Origin: Stakelama sediminis
GTDB lineage: Bacteria > Pseudomonadota > Alphaproteobacteria > Sphingomonadales > Sphingomonadaceae
NCBI RefSeq assembly: GCF_014199335.1
Contig: NZ_JACIJI010000001.1
Location: 496,001 to 560,000 of the forward strand
DNA: 64,000 bases
Direction: 5' to 3'
In this document: piece by piece, positions 9,049 through 16,427 of the stretch
How positions within the stretch are numbered: the stretch's first letter is position 1
Layout of the letters: every line of letters begins with the position of its first letter
The notes under the pieces: model-generated
Database searches by the model: none
What the model was told of the DNA's origin: nothing
What the model saw: only the letters and a program-made list of their open reading frames with translations
Translations under genes and position numbers: made by a program

Positions 9049-9531
9049 TCAGCCCAATGCCGCCCGGGCAGCCGATGTCGCATCGCTGTCTGCCGGGCGG
9101 GTGCCCGTCAGCTTTTCGACGATCCCGGCAGCGGCGTCGGCAGCAATGGCCTCAATCTCTCCGACCGCCTTGGCACGCGCGGCGTCGAGCGACGCCTGCG
9201 CGGCTTCCGCCTTGTCGTGAAGAACCGCATTGGATTCGGCGAGTTTCGCCTCAATCACCTTGGCAGACCCGGTGCGTGCTTCGGCCAGCCGGGCACGTGC
9301 CTTGTCCTGCGCCGACGCGACACCGGCATCATATTCGGCCTGCATGCGGTCGGCCTCGGTCTTCGCCTGCTGGGCGCTGTCGAGGTCTCCCAATATCTGA
9401 TTGGTGCGGGCATCGATCGTCCGCCCCAGACGCGGCAGAGTCGAACGCACGATCACGAAATACAGGATCGCGAACGCGACGACGAGCCACGCCATCTGGG
9501 GGATGAAATTACCCGGTTCAAACTGAGGCAT
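9049..9531 (-). CDS. atpF': ATP synthase F0 subunit b'
   Basis: Alphaproteobacteria and cyanobacteria carry a second b-type stalk subunit, b', that pairs with b. This 160-residue protein has a short N-terminus, one membrane helix (MAWLVVAFAILYFVIV, residues 13-28) and a long Ala/Glu/Lys-rich coiled coil. It lies between atpE and atpF. The motif LPRLGRTIDARTNQI right after the helix is typical of b'. Confidence 0.92.
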   Translation of the reverse strand: MPQFEPGNFIPQMAWLVVAFAILYFVIVRSTLPRLGRTIDARTNQILGDLDSAQQAKTEADRMQAEYDAGVASAQDKARARLAEARTGSAKVIEAKLAESNAVLHDKAEAAQASLDAARAKAVGEIEAIAADAAAGIVEKLTGTRPADSDATSAARAALG

Positions 9532-9565
9532 TGGTCAAACTCCCGACAAGCGCCGGATTTCAGGT

Positions 9566-9793
9566 TCAGCCCGCGAAGGCGAGGTACAGCGCGACAACCG
9601 CAGCGATCAGGCCCAGAGCCTCGACCACGGCGAAGCCGAGGAACAGACGACCGGCAATGCGCGGCTCTGCATCGGGGTTGCGGAACGCGCCGAGCAGGTG
9701 CGAACCGAAGATGTAGCCGACACCGATACCGGCGAGACCCGCACCCATGGCGGCAAGACCGGCGCCAATATATTTTGCTGCTTCTGCGTCCAT
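9566..9793 (-). CDS. atpE: ATP synthase F0 subunit c
   Basis: The c subunit oligomerises into the rotating proton ring. The 75-residue protein is two membrane helices joined by a polar loop (FRNPDAEP, residues 37-44). The essential carboxylate is Glu58 in FAVVEALGL. The N-terminal helix carries the glycine-rich packing pattern GLAAMGAGLAGIGVG. No sodium-type Gln/Glu pair is evident, so a proton ring is expected. An AAAGGG ribosome site precedes the ATG. Confidence 0.96.
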   Translation of the reverse strand: MDAEAAKYIGAGLAAMGAGLAGIGVGYIFGSHLLGAFRNPDAEPRIAGRLFLGFAVVEALGLIAAVVALYLAFAG

Positions 9794-9832
9794 TTCAGAT
9801 ACCCTTTTTGGTCAAATATAGTGCTGAAAAAA

Positions 9833-10591
9833 TCAGTGAAGGTTGATCGCGTCGTTCAGATAGATCGAAGCGAGCAGTGCGAAAACATAAGCCTGAATCA
9901 GCGCGATCAGCAGTTCGAGCGCGGACAGCGCCACGTTCACCGCCAGCGGCACCACACCGAAGACATAGGGCAGCGCGCCGAACGACCCCAGCGCCACGAC
10001 GAAGGTACCGAACACCTTCAGCAGAACGTGACCCGCCGTCATATTGGCAAAAAGTCGAATGGCCAGAGTGAAGGGCCGTACGAAGAAGCTCACCACCTCG
10101 ATCGGCATGATGAACAGCGCCAGCGGCCAGGCCATGCCCTTCGGCCAGAAAAAGGTCAGGAAGTGCAGCCCGTGCTTCACGAAACCGACCACCAGCACGA
10201 TCGCGAAAACGATCAGCGCCAGTGCAAGTGTCACCGCGATATGGCTGGTCGGCGTGAACGACCCCACCCAGGGGATCATGCCGAGCAGGTTGCAGGCGAG
10301 CACGAACACGAAGACCGAAAAAATCAGCGGGACGTATGCCTTGCCCTTCGGTCCGATATTCTCATCCACCACGCCCAGCACGAAATCGTACATATATTCG
10401 ACCGCCGCCTGCCAGCGGCCCGGCACCATTTGCGGCTTCATCGTGCCGACGATCAGGAAGGTCGCGACGATACCCAGCGCGATCAGCATCCACAGCGCGG
10501 AATTGGTGAACGACACGTTCTGCCCGAAGACGCTCAACGGGTGGATCGTCGTGATCGCGAACTGTTCCATCGGGTTGGTGGCGGAGGACAT
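9833..10591 (-). CDS. atpB: ATP synthase F0 subunit a
   Basis: Subunit a carries the proton half-channels and faces the c ring. The 252-residue membrane protein contains the essential Arg179 in LAIRLFANMTAGH and a conserved C-terminal ELLIALIQAYVFALL segment. NLLGMIPW at residues 101-108 is also typical. Length is normal for alphaproteobacteria. The gene sits 40 bp before atpE and 12 bp after atpI. Confidence 0.97.
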   Translation of the reverse strand: MSSATNPMEQFAITTIHPLSVFGQNVSFTNSALWMLIALGIVATFLIVGTMKPQMVPGRWQAAVEYMYDFVLGVVDENIGPKGKAYVPLIFSVFVFVLACNLLGMIPWVGSFTPTSHIAVTLALALIVFAIVLVVGFVKHGLHFLTFFWPKGMAWPLALFIMPIEVVSFFVRPFTLAIRLFANMTAGHVLLKVFGTFVVALGSFGALPYVFGVVPLAVNVALSALELLIALIQAYVFALLASIYLNDAINLH

Positions 10592-10603
10592 GGTCTTTAC
10601 GGC

Positions 10604-10912
10604 CTATTGCTTGTCGTTCGTGAAATCGGTGTCGAACTGTTTCGACATGGTGATTGCGCGGCGAAGCCCGGCAACAAAGCCGAGCAGCAGCAGCACGATC
10701 ATGATCCATGGCGCGGTGCCCAGCCACTTGTCGAGCAGCAGGCCGACAACGGCACCGACCAGTACGGAGCCGACAAATTCGATGCCGACCGCCCAGCCGC
10801 GGTTTTCCGACACGCCTTCCTGCGGCCCGTGCACCTTGTGGGTGTTACGGGCTTTCGCATCGGCGATGCGGCGTTCGAGATCATCCTGGCCGTTTCGGCG
10901 GTCGTCAGACAA
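10604..10912 (-). CDS. atpI: AtpI-like ATP synthase assembly protein
   Basis: This 102-residue protein has an acidic/basic N-terminus and two membrane helices (WAVGIEFVGSVLVGAVVGLLL and WIMIVLLLLGFVAGL) separated by DKWLGTAP, as in the AtpI/AtpZ family that helps c-ring assembly or magnesium supply. It is first in the F0 operon, as usual. The start is TTG: no ATG is in frame, a TGA lies just upstream in frame, and AGGA is placed eight bases before the TTG. Confidence 0.88.
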   Translation of the reverse strand: MSDDRRNGQDDLERRIADAKARNTHKVHGPQEGVSENRGWAVGIEFVGSVLVGAVVGLLLDKWLGTAPWIMIVLLLLGFVAGLRRAITMSKQFDTDFTNDKQ

Positions 10913-11000
10913 GGTTCAATCCTGATATGAAAATGCCGCCACACCAATCGGGCGGCGACATACATACACCATCGCGGACTTATGCCCCCGATTGCTGGCC

Positions 11001-11029
11001 CGTTTAAAAAGCGCGCCCCGCCAAGTCAA
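11001..11029 (-). promoter_or_regulatory. Probable sigma-70-type promoter of the atp operon
   Basis: On the minus strand TTGACT (11029-11024) and TAAACG (11006-11001) are separated by exactly 17 bp. The boxes sit about 90 bp upstream of the atpI start in an otherwise gene-free interval. The -35 box is strong and the -10 box moderate. Confidence 0.5.
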
Positions 11030-11079
11030 CCTTGAGAGTCGACTACGGCAAGGCGTTCAGTCGCTTACGATTTGTCTGA

Positions 11080-11469
11080 TTACACGCAGCGCGCGTCCCG
11101 CTCCGGCGGGGCCGAGGTCATGGTTTTCCACTGACCCGACGGCGTCTGATATTTTTCGCCCGCCGACAGGTTGGCGATCAGGTTACACCCGGTGGTGAAG
11201 GCCATCTGCTCGACCGTAGAGCCGGTAGCCTGCGCCTTCTGGGTATAGACCGCCTTGCGCTGAATATTGATGTTATTCACCATCTTGCGCAGCTCCGGCG
11301 TTGCGGAGCCGACAATCCCCAGATACCCATCGGGCTGTTCGCCGACCAATCCCTTGGCCTTCGCAGCAGAATAGGCAGGATCACGCTGCGCATAGGCCGC
11401 GCTTGCAACGCCACCCAGCATCGCCACCGCGCCCAGCGCCATCAGCATTTTTTTGGTCATCATTTTCAT
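11080..11469 (-). CDS. ydbL: YdbL family periplasmic protein (DUF1318)
   Basis: The 129-residue protein has a signal peptide (MLMALGAVAMLGG, cleavage near AYAQ) and the DUF1318 pattern: AKAKGLVGEQPDGYLGIV near residue 35, then VNNINIQRKAVYTQKA. In Escherichia coli YdbL is encoded with YdbH and YnbE and is thought to act as a periplasmic chaperone or regulator of the YdbH-YnbE bridge. Two Cys (CNL and the penultimate CV) could form a disulfide. Its ATG overlaps the ynbE stop codon by one base (TGATG), so translation is coupled. Confidence 0.88.
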   Translation of the reverse strand: MKMMTKKMLMALGAVAMLGGVASAAYAQRDPAYSAAKAKGLVGEQPDGYLGIVGSATPELRKMVNNINIQRKAVYTQKAQATGSTVEQMAFTTGCNLIANLSAGEKYQTPSGQWKTMTSAPPERDARCV

Positions 11470-11705
11470 CAGAAAATACCCGGATTATCCTTGATGAGAC
11501 TCTTTGCGTCCTTGTCCAGCTTATAGACCACTTCCTGAGAAATATTGATATTCAGGTCGATCTGGATCGGTTTTGTCGGTGCATTGATCGTAACGCACCC
11601 GGTCAATGCAACCATACCGGACATCAGTACGCCAAGGGCCGTCTTTCTCCACATGGGTGCAATCATTGCCTGCCGCACCCGGTTAATCAACATTGTTTCG
11701 ATCAT
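11469..11705 (-). CDS. ynbE: YnbE family small lipoprotein
   Basis: YnbE is a small outer-membrane lipoprotein that, in Escherichia coli, pairs with YdbH to form a bridge for lipid transport. The 78-residue reading has a lipobox VALTGC with Cys37, and the mature part CVTINAPTKPIQIDLNINISQEV is the family hallmark (a short beta-strand-forming segment). The ATG at 11705 overlaps the ydbH stop codon as ATGA. An internal ATG at 11654 would give a more usual 20-residue signal before the Cys, so the N-terminus is uncertain. Confidence 0.85.
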   Translation of the reverse strand: MIETMLINRVRQAMIAPMWRKTALGVLMSGMVALTGCVTINAPTKPIQIDLNINISQEVVYKLDKDAKSLIKDNPGIF

Positions 11706-14700
11706 GGCATATTCCTGCTTTCCGGGGGCTGAACGCTCGCGTCAGGCGCTGTTTTGCTTTCAGCCGCATTCTTCTCGTCCTTGGCTTTTTCCGCCTCGAT
11801 CAGGGCGGGGAGGTTCTGCTGCATCATTGTGGTGGGGTCGTAATAGGAACGGACCGAATCGATCAGTTGGCGGAAGGGCGCGCGAATCGTCACGTTGAAC
11901 ACGATCGGCAGCTTCGTCAGGCGCTTGAGCAGGAAATTGCTCTTCGTTCCCTTGCCCTGCTTCACGCCGCCGAACCGGACCCTGGTGACCATTTCACCCG
12001 ATAACGGCCCGTTCATGGTGATATTCAGGTTACGATATTTGAGCGATTTGAGCGCCTGAAACGCCATATTGCCCCATGTGCCGAGATCTTTCTGGCTGAC
12101 CGATCCGACATAGGCGAGCGTTCCGCCACCCTGTGATTCAAGATGCCCGTCGACGATCCGGCCTCCATTATCGTCGAATACCATCGGCAGGATACCGTCA
12201 AACGTGCCGGTAGCGTTCAGATTGTCAAAATCGAACTGTTGCAGAAACTGCGCCGCATCCAGCGCGCTGACCCGAAAGGTCATGTGCCGTTCCTGATGTG
12301 CATGGAAATCGAGAAGCGTCGGTTCCAGCACGAGCTGCCCGCCGGCAAAGGGCCATTGCGCACCGGCAACCTTCACCCGCTGATCGCCCGGCAGACTATA
12401 ATGCACCACGCCGTTCTCAACCGCGATGCCGGGATTCACCTCCGCCACTGTTGCCACTTCGTCGGGTGAGGACACCATGCCGAGCAGATCGGTAAAATGC
12501 ACCGTGGTCGAAAGCCCGGTCACCGTGCCGAAGGCTGCGGCAAGGTTGGTGCCCGTCGTCTTGAAATCGCCGTTGCTGGTCACCCCCTTCGCATTCCAGG
12601 CGATATGCCCCTGCCCCGATACCGTCCCGTCGACATTGGCGATCACACCATAGGTCAGCGGCGTCACATCGTCGGGTTGAAGGCCGTCGGTCTTGAAGGA
12701 TATTCCCGGCACGTCGAGGTCGGCATGTCCCGTACCGGTGGCCAGATCGTGGGTAATCGCCACCTTTGTCACCAGCGCACCGCGCTGCGGCGTCTTCAGC
12801 GTTCCACCGGCGGTAATGTCGCTCGACACCAGCTTGAGGTGAAAATCGTCGCTGACAAGCGGCTTGAAGCGCGGGCTGTCGGTCTGCGCATCCGCGATCT
12901 GAAGCCCGCCATCAAGCGTCAGCGCTCCATTGATCAATTTCCAGTCGCCTGCGGCCTTCGACATCAGCAGCGGTACATTGCCGATCTGTCCGGCGGAATC
13001 GGCAAAGCTGCCGCCGACGCTTCCGCCCTGAATTTTCCCGTCGAGCGATCCGATGTCCAGCCGCGTCATGCTATCCGCACTGCCCAGTCGCGCGGCGACA
13101 TCGGCGAGGTGAAAGCCGTTATCGGCGAAACGGAATTCCGAACCCTTGGCAGCGAGCGTCAGCGGTGTGCTGCCGATATGGCCGCTCAATTGCGGGGCAG
13201 CGATCTGCGCACCACCGCGCATGCGCCCCTTCTGCACCGTCAGCAGCGCTCCGCTTTGGGGACAGACCAGCAGCTTCGCCGGATCAAGGACCAGCCCCGA
13301 CACCGCCAGCTTCCGAAAAGTAAGCGGCGCACAGCCGCGATTGATGTCCAGTCGCCCGGCCCCGTTCCAACGCGCATCGACCGGCATGCTGATCCGGTCG
13401 ACCGCGCCATTACCCAGCGGCCCGGACAGGGTGACTTGTGTTGAAATGCGGGTACTGTCGCCGCCCCCTGCACTGAACCTGACCGGAGTCAGCGCCAGCC
13501 GTGCGCTTCCCGCCTGATAGGGGCGCATGATCGCGGTGCCGGTCACAGCACCGTCCGGGGCCTCCTGTGCAAGGCGAATCGCCGTTTCGGGCAGGCCACC
13601 ACCACTGGTGGACACCAGCCCGTTGAGCGTCAGCGCGCCGTCCGACCAGCGATATCGCGCGCCCTGATTGCCCGAAATCGCCACCTGCGCGCCGCTTGCC
13701 GCAGTCAGGTTCAGCCGCGATACCGCAACAATCCGGCTGTTCATATCGACCGCAAGCTGCGCGTTCAGATCGGCATCCCGCGCCGCACGCAATGCCGCAC
13801 TACCCAGCTTAGCGGCGAGTGGGCCAACCGGTGTGCCCTGGGTGCCGTGCAGCACCCGGATGAACGACGCCATCATGGCGGGGGCGAGTTGTGCATTATG
13901 CGCCGCAACGGTGCCGTCGAAACTGTTACCCGCGCTGCCTGCGGTATAATTTCCGTCCAGCGCAAAAACGCCGCCACTGGCGCTCTTCGTCGCGAAGGAC
14001 TGGCCGTTCAGATCCACCGTTCCGGTCGTGCGCTCCGGGCCGCCATTGAAATGGACGGCACCCGACAGAGACTGTGCGCGTCCCGCCGCACTTTCCATCG
14101 TCCGCACATTCAACCCTGCCTGCCCCTTCCACCGGTCAAGCGCCCCGTTCAACAGCGCATTGACCTGTAAGGCAGGGTGGTCGAGCGCGACATTGCCGCA
14201 ACGGATTTGCTGCGCACCCAGCGGCCCCTTGATCAGCGGCTGGGTATCCGACACCGCGATCCGCAACTTGGCCGAAGCACGGTCAAAACTGCATCCCGCG
14301 ACCGTCAGCTTCGATGTCACCGCCGCCAGCACACCCGAAAAACCATCGTCCAGTTCGCCGCTGCCGGTCAGTTTCAGACCCACCGTGCCGTAAGGCGTTT
14401 CCAGATGCATCCGGGCGTCCTGTATGTCTGCATCGATCGTAGGCAACGCAAATGGCTTGCCGGTCGACGGCGGCATCAGGCGGTCGATCTCCCCCAATGA
14501 CAGCTTCCCGTTCACCAGCTTGCCGCGAATTCGCACATGACCGGCGCGAATGGCCTGCACGCTGACTCCGTTCAGCGAAACATGCGTACCGACCTCCACC
14601 CAGTCGGCAACCAGATCGGGATGATTGGGATTTCCGATCACGACATTGGTGAGGCGCTGGGTCGAAATGCCCAGATCGGCAATATGATAGCGTGCGGTGA

Positions 14701-14896
14701 CGCCGCGCTTGGCCAGTGCGCGCTGAATATAGCCGTTGGCAATCGGCTTGCGCTGAATCCAGATGAACAGGACGATGATCAGCAGGATGAGCGCGAAAAC
14801 CGCGAGCACCCGACCGATGACTGACGCGGGTATCAGGCGGCGGACCCGTCGGGGCGCGCCTGCGGAATCGTCATCCTGTTCGATTTCCGCTGTCAC
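11702..14896 (-). CDS. ydbH: YdbH family AsmA-like inter-membrane lipid transport protein
   Basis: The 1064-residue protein has a cytoplasmic N-terminus, one membrane helix (VLAVFALILLIIVLFIW, residues about 30-46) and a very long beta-rich periplasmic domain with the DUF-type repeats of YdbH/YhdP/TamB relatives. In Escherichia coli these three proteins redundantly move phospholipids between inner and outer membrane. The C-terminal 250 residues (GIAVENGVVHYSL, GTFDGILPMVFDDNGGRIVDGHLES) match the dicarboxylate/YdbH-type end. The start is GTG at 14896 with AAAGGG upstream. It heads the coupled operon ydbH-ynbE-ydbL and is divergent from radC. Confidence 0.88.
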   Translation of the reverse strand: MTAEIEQDDDSAGAPRRVRRLIPASVIGRVLAVFALILLIIVLFIWIQRKPIANGYIQRALAKRGVTARYHIADLGISTQRLTNVVIGNPNHPDLVADWVEVGTHVSLNGVSVQAIRAGHVRIRGKLVNGKLSLGEIDRLMPPSTGKPFALPTIDADIQDARMHLETPYGTVGLKLTGSGELDDGFSGVLAAVTSKLTVAGCSFDRASAKLRIAVSDTQPLIKGPLGAQQIRCGNVALDHPALQVNALLNGALDRWKGQAGLNVRTMESAAGRAQSLSGAVHFNGGPERTTGTVDLNGQSFATKSASGGVFALDGNYTAGSAGNSFDGTVAAHNAQLAPAMMASFIRVLHGTQGTPVGPLAAKLGSAALRAARDADLNAQLAVDMNSRIVAVSRLNLTAASGAQVAISGNQGARYRWSDGALTLNGLVSTSGGGLPETAIRLAQEAPDGAVTGTAIMRPYQAGSARLALTPVRFSAGGGDSTRISTQVTLSGPLGNGAVDRISMPVDARWNGAGRLDINRGCAPLTFRKLAVSGLVLDPAKLLVCPQSGALLTVQKGRMRGGAQIAAPQLSGHIGSTPLTLAAKGSEFRFADNGFHLADVAARLGSADSMTRLDIGSLDGKIQGGSVGGSFADSAGQIGNVPLLMSKAAGDWKLINGALTLDGGLQIADAQTDSPRFKPLVSDDFHLKLVSSDITAGGTLKTPQRGALVTKVAITHDLATGTGHADLDVPGISFKTDGLQPDDVTPLTYGVIANVDGTVSGQGHIAWNAKGVTSNGDFKTTGTNLAAAFGTVTGLSTTVHFTDLLGMVSSPDEVATVAEVNPGIAVENGVVHYSLPGDQRVKVAGAQWPFAGGQLVLEPTLLDFHAHQERHMTFRVSALDAAQFLQQFDFDNLNATGTFDGILPMVFDDNGGRIVDGHLESQGGGTLAYVGSVSQKDLGTWGNMAFQALKSLKYRNLNITMNGPLSGEMVTRVRFGGVKQGKGTKSNFLLKRLTKLPIVFNVTIRAPFRQLIDSVRSYYDPTTMMQQNLPALIEAEKAKDEKNAAESKTAPDASVQPPESRNMP

Positions 14897-14999
14897 GCCA
14901 CCCTTTCACACGACCCGTCCCGTTACCTTGCTTTTGCCCGGCCCAAGGTCAAGCCATTGCGATTGCGTCTATCGCCACTTCGCCTTAATCGTCTGAACC

Positions 15000-15683
15000 A
15001 TGGCAGGTTCCGTCGAAGACAATGCCGGCCATCGCGCCCGGCTTCGCCAGCGCCTGCTGGGCACCGGCGGCGATGCGCTACTAGATCATGAGTTAGTTGA
15101 ATATTTGCTGACGCTGGCCATCCCGCGCCGCGACACCAAGTCGCTGGCCAAGGCATTGTTACGCGAATTCGGCGGGCTGGCGGGCCTGCTGACCGCAGAT
15201 TCCGACGCAATTCAACGCGTGCCGGGCATGGGCGAAAGCGCAATAGCGGCGGTCAAAATCGCGCATGTCGCCGCCATCCGCCTGCTGCGTGCCGAAGTTG
15301 CCGAGCGGCCGGTTCTTTCCAACTGGCAGGCACTGCTCGACTATCTGCGTGCCGAGATGGCGCATTCGCCGATTGAACGAGTGCGCGTGCTGCATCTCAA
15401 CACCCGCAACATGCTGATTCGCGACGAATTGATGAGTGAGGGCTCGATCGATCAAGCCGCCGTCTATGTCCGTGAAGTCATCCGCCGCGCGATCGATATC
15501 GGCTCAGCCGCGATCATTCTCGTCCACAACCACCCCAGCGGCGACCCCTCCCCCAGCCGCGCGGACATCGATATTACCCGCGCCATCATCGAAGCGGGTA
15601 AGCGGCTGGAAATCGCCGTCCATGATCACATCATCATCGGCACGCAGGGACATAGCAGCCTGCGTGCCATGGGGCTGTTGTAA
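15000..15683 (+). CDS. radC: RadC/YsxA family JAB1-MPN domain protein
   Basis: The 227-residue protein has an N-terminal helix-hairpin-helix region (IQRVPGMGESAIAAV, residues 71-85) and a C-terminal JAB/MPN domain with the metal motif HNHPSGDPSPSRAD (His176, His178, Asp189). The name RadC is historical; a role in recombinational repair is disputed and the biochemical function is unknown. It is of standard length. It is divergent from ydbH with about 100 bp between the starts, and is followed by a palindromic repeat and a hairpin terminator. Confidence 0.93.
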   Translation: MAGSVEDNAGHRARLRQRLLGTGGDALLDHELVEYLLTLAIPRRDTKSLAKALLREFGGLAGLLTADSDAIQRVPGMGESAIAAVKIAHVAAIRLLRAEVAERPVLSNWQALLDYLRAEMAHSPIERVRVLHLNTRNMLIRDELMSEGSIDQAAVYVREVIRRAIDIGSAAIILVHNHPSGDPSPSRADIDITRAIIEAGKRLEIAVHDHIIIGTQGHSSLRAMGLL

Positions 15684-15696
15684 CATCCGGACACAC

Positions 15697-15862
15697 TAAG
15701 CCGTAAACCTATAAACGGCACCATCGCGGTTTGGGCCAAAATGGCTTCCATCTCGAACCGAACGCCGCTTGCAAAGGCAAAGAGCCTTTGCCGCGCGTCG
15801 TTCGGCCCGATCTGTTCGCCATTTGGGCGACTCAACGGTGCCGTTTATGGGTTTACGGCCTA
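15697..15862. repeat. 166-bp imperfect palindromic element (MITE/REP-like)
   Basis: Two arms of about 80 bases pair almost end to end. The outer 26 bases read TA(A/G)GCCGTAAACC(T/C)ATAAACGGCACC in both arms. The middle is less conserved (AAATGG, then ACCGAACG/GCCGAACG), and the centre is a perfect GCAAAGGC-AAAGA-GCCTTTGC hairpin. Both ends are TA, as expected for elements using a TA target. There is no coding capacity. It lies just after the radC stop codon. Confidence 0.75.
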
Positions 15863-15890
15863 ATACCCGCACCGAAAACGATGCGGGTAT
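15863..15890. terminator. Bidirectional hairpin terminator between convergent genes
   Basis: ATACCCGCA and TGCGGGTAT form a perfect 9-bp stem with a 10-base loop. On the plus strand it is followed by TTTT, and on the minus strand by a short T run. It separates radC from the convergent secreted-protein gene. Confidence 0.65.
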
Positions 15891-15913
15891 TTTCCGTAGG
15901 ACAGAAACGGATA

Positions 15914-16252
15914 TTACAGGTGCGGTTCGTCCGTATTCGGGGTGGAATGGGGGTCGGACGGCGCCATGCTGTTGGAAGTGTCCGCATCGTCCGAACTGTT
16001 GGCATCAGGCGTCGTATTCGTATCCGGCGCCATGCTGTTGTCGGTATCGTCGTCGCTGTTCGGGGTTGCCGATGGAGGGGGCGTCGTTTCCGGCATGGTT
16101 TGCGGAGTTTGCGGCGGCGTTGTCTGCATCGGTGCCCCCGGGGTCGTCATGCCGGGCTGTGCCGGAGGCGTGGTTTGTGGCGCCTGCGCCTGCGCAGCCA
16201 TCGGCAGTGCCAAAAGAGCTGCTCCAGCGAAAGAAATTGAACTGATACGCAT
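15914..16252 (-). CDS. Low-complexity Pro/Thr/Asp/Ser-rich secreted protein
   Basis: This 112-residue protein starts with a signal peptide (ISFAGAALLALPMAAQAQA) and then consists almost wholly of P, T, Q, then D, N, S residues. Two similar blocks, DNSMAPDTN and SNSMAPSDP, suggest internal duplication. No domain is recognisable; such acidic, disordered proteins are frequent small secreted proteins in sphingomonads. I chose the ATG at 16252 because GGAGAG lies at good spacing; another ATG at 16264 has no ribosome site. Confidence 0.6.
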   Translation of the reverse strand: MRISSISFAGAALLALPMAAQAQAPQTTPPAQPGMTTPGAPMQTTPPQTPQTMPETTPPPSATPNSDDDTDNSMAPDTNTTPDANSSDDADTSNSMAPSDPHSTPNTDEPHL

Positions 16253-16269
16253 TATTCTCTCCATGTAAG

Positions 16270-16288
16270 GACTGAAACTCTTTCAGTC
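16270..16288. other. Perfect small palindrome upstream of the secreted-protein gene
   Basis: GACTGAAA-CTC-TTTCAGTC is a perfect 8-bp inverted repeat, 18 bp upstream of the start codon at 16252. It could be an mRNA leader hairpin or an operator; nothing distinguishes the two. Confidence 0.4.
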
Positions 16289-16427
16289 AGTTCACGAGGA
16301 AATAAACCGCATCGCATTTAATTCGATCCCATTCCGGCTCCGCTCCTTGCGTCTTCCATCTACCGATCCGGGCATATCATCGGAATTTGTGCGTGATTCG
16401 CGATAAAATGAAATAGAAGTTTGTTTT

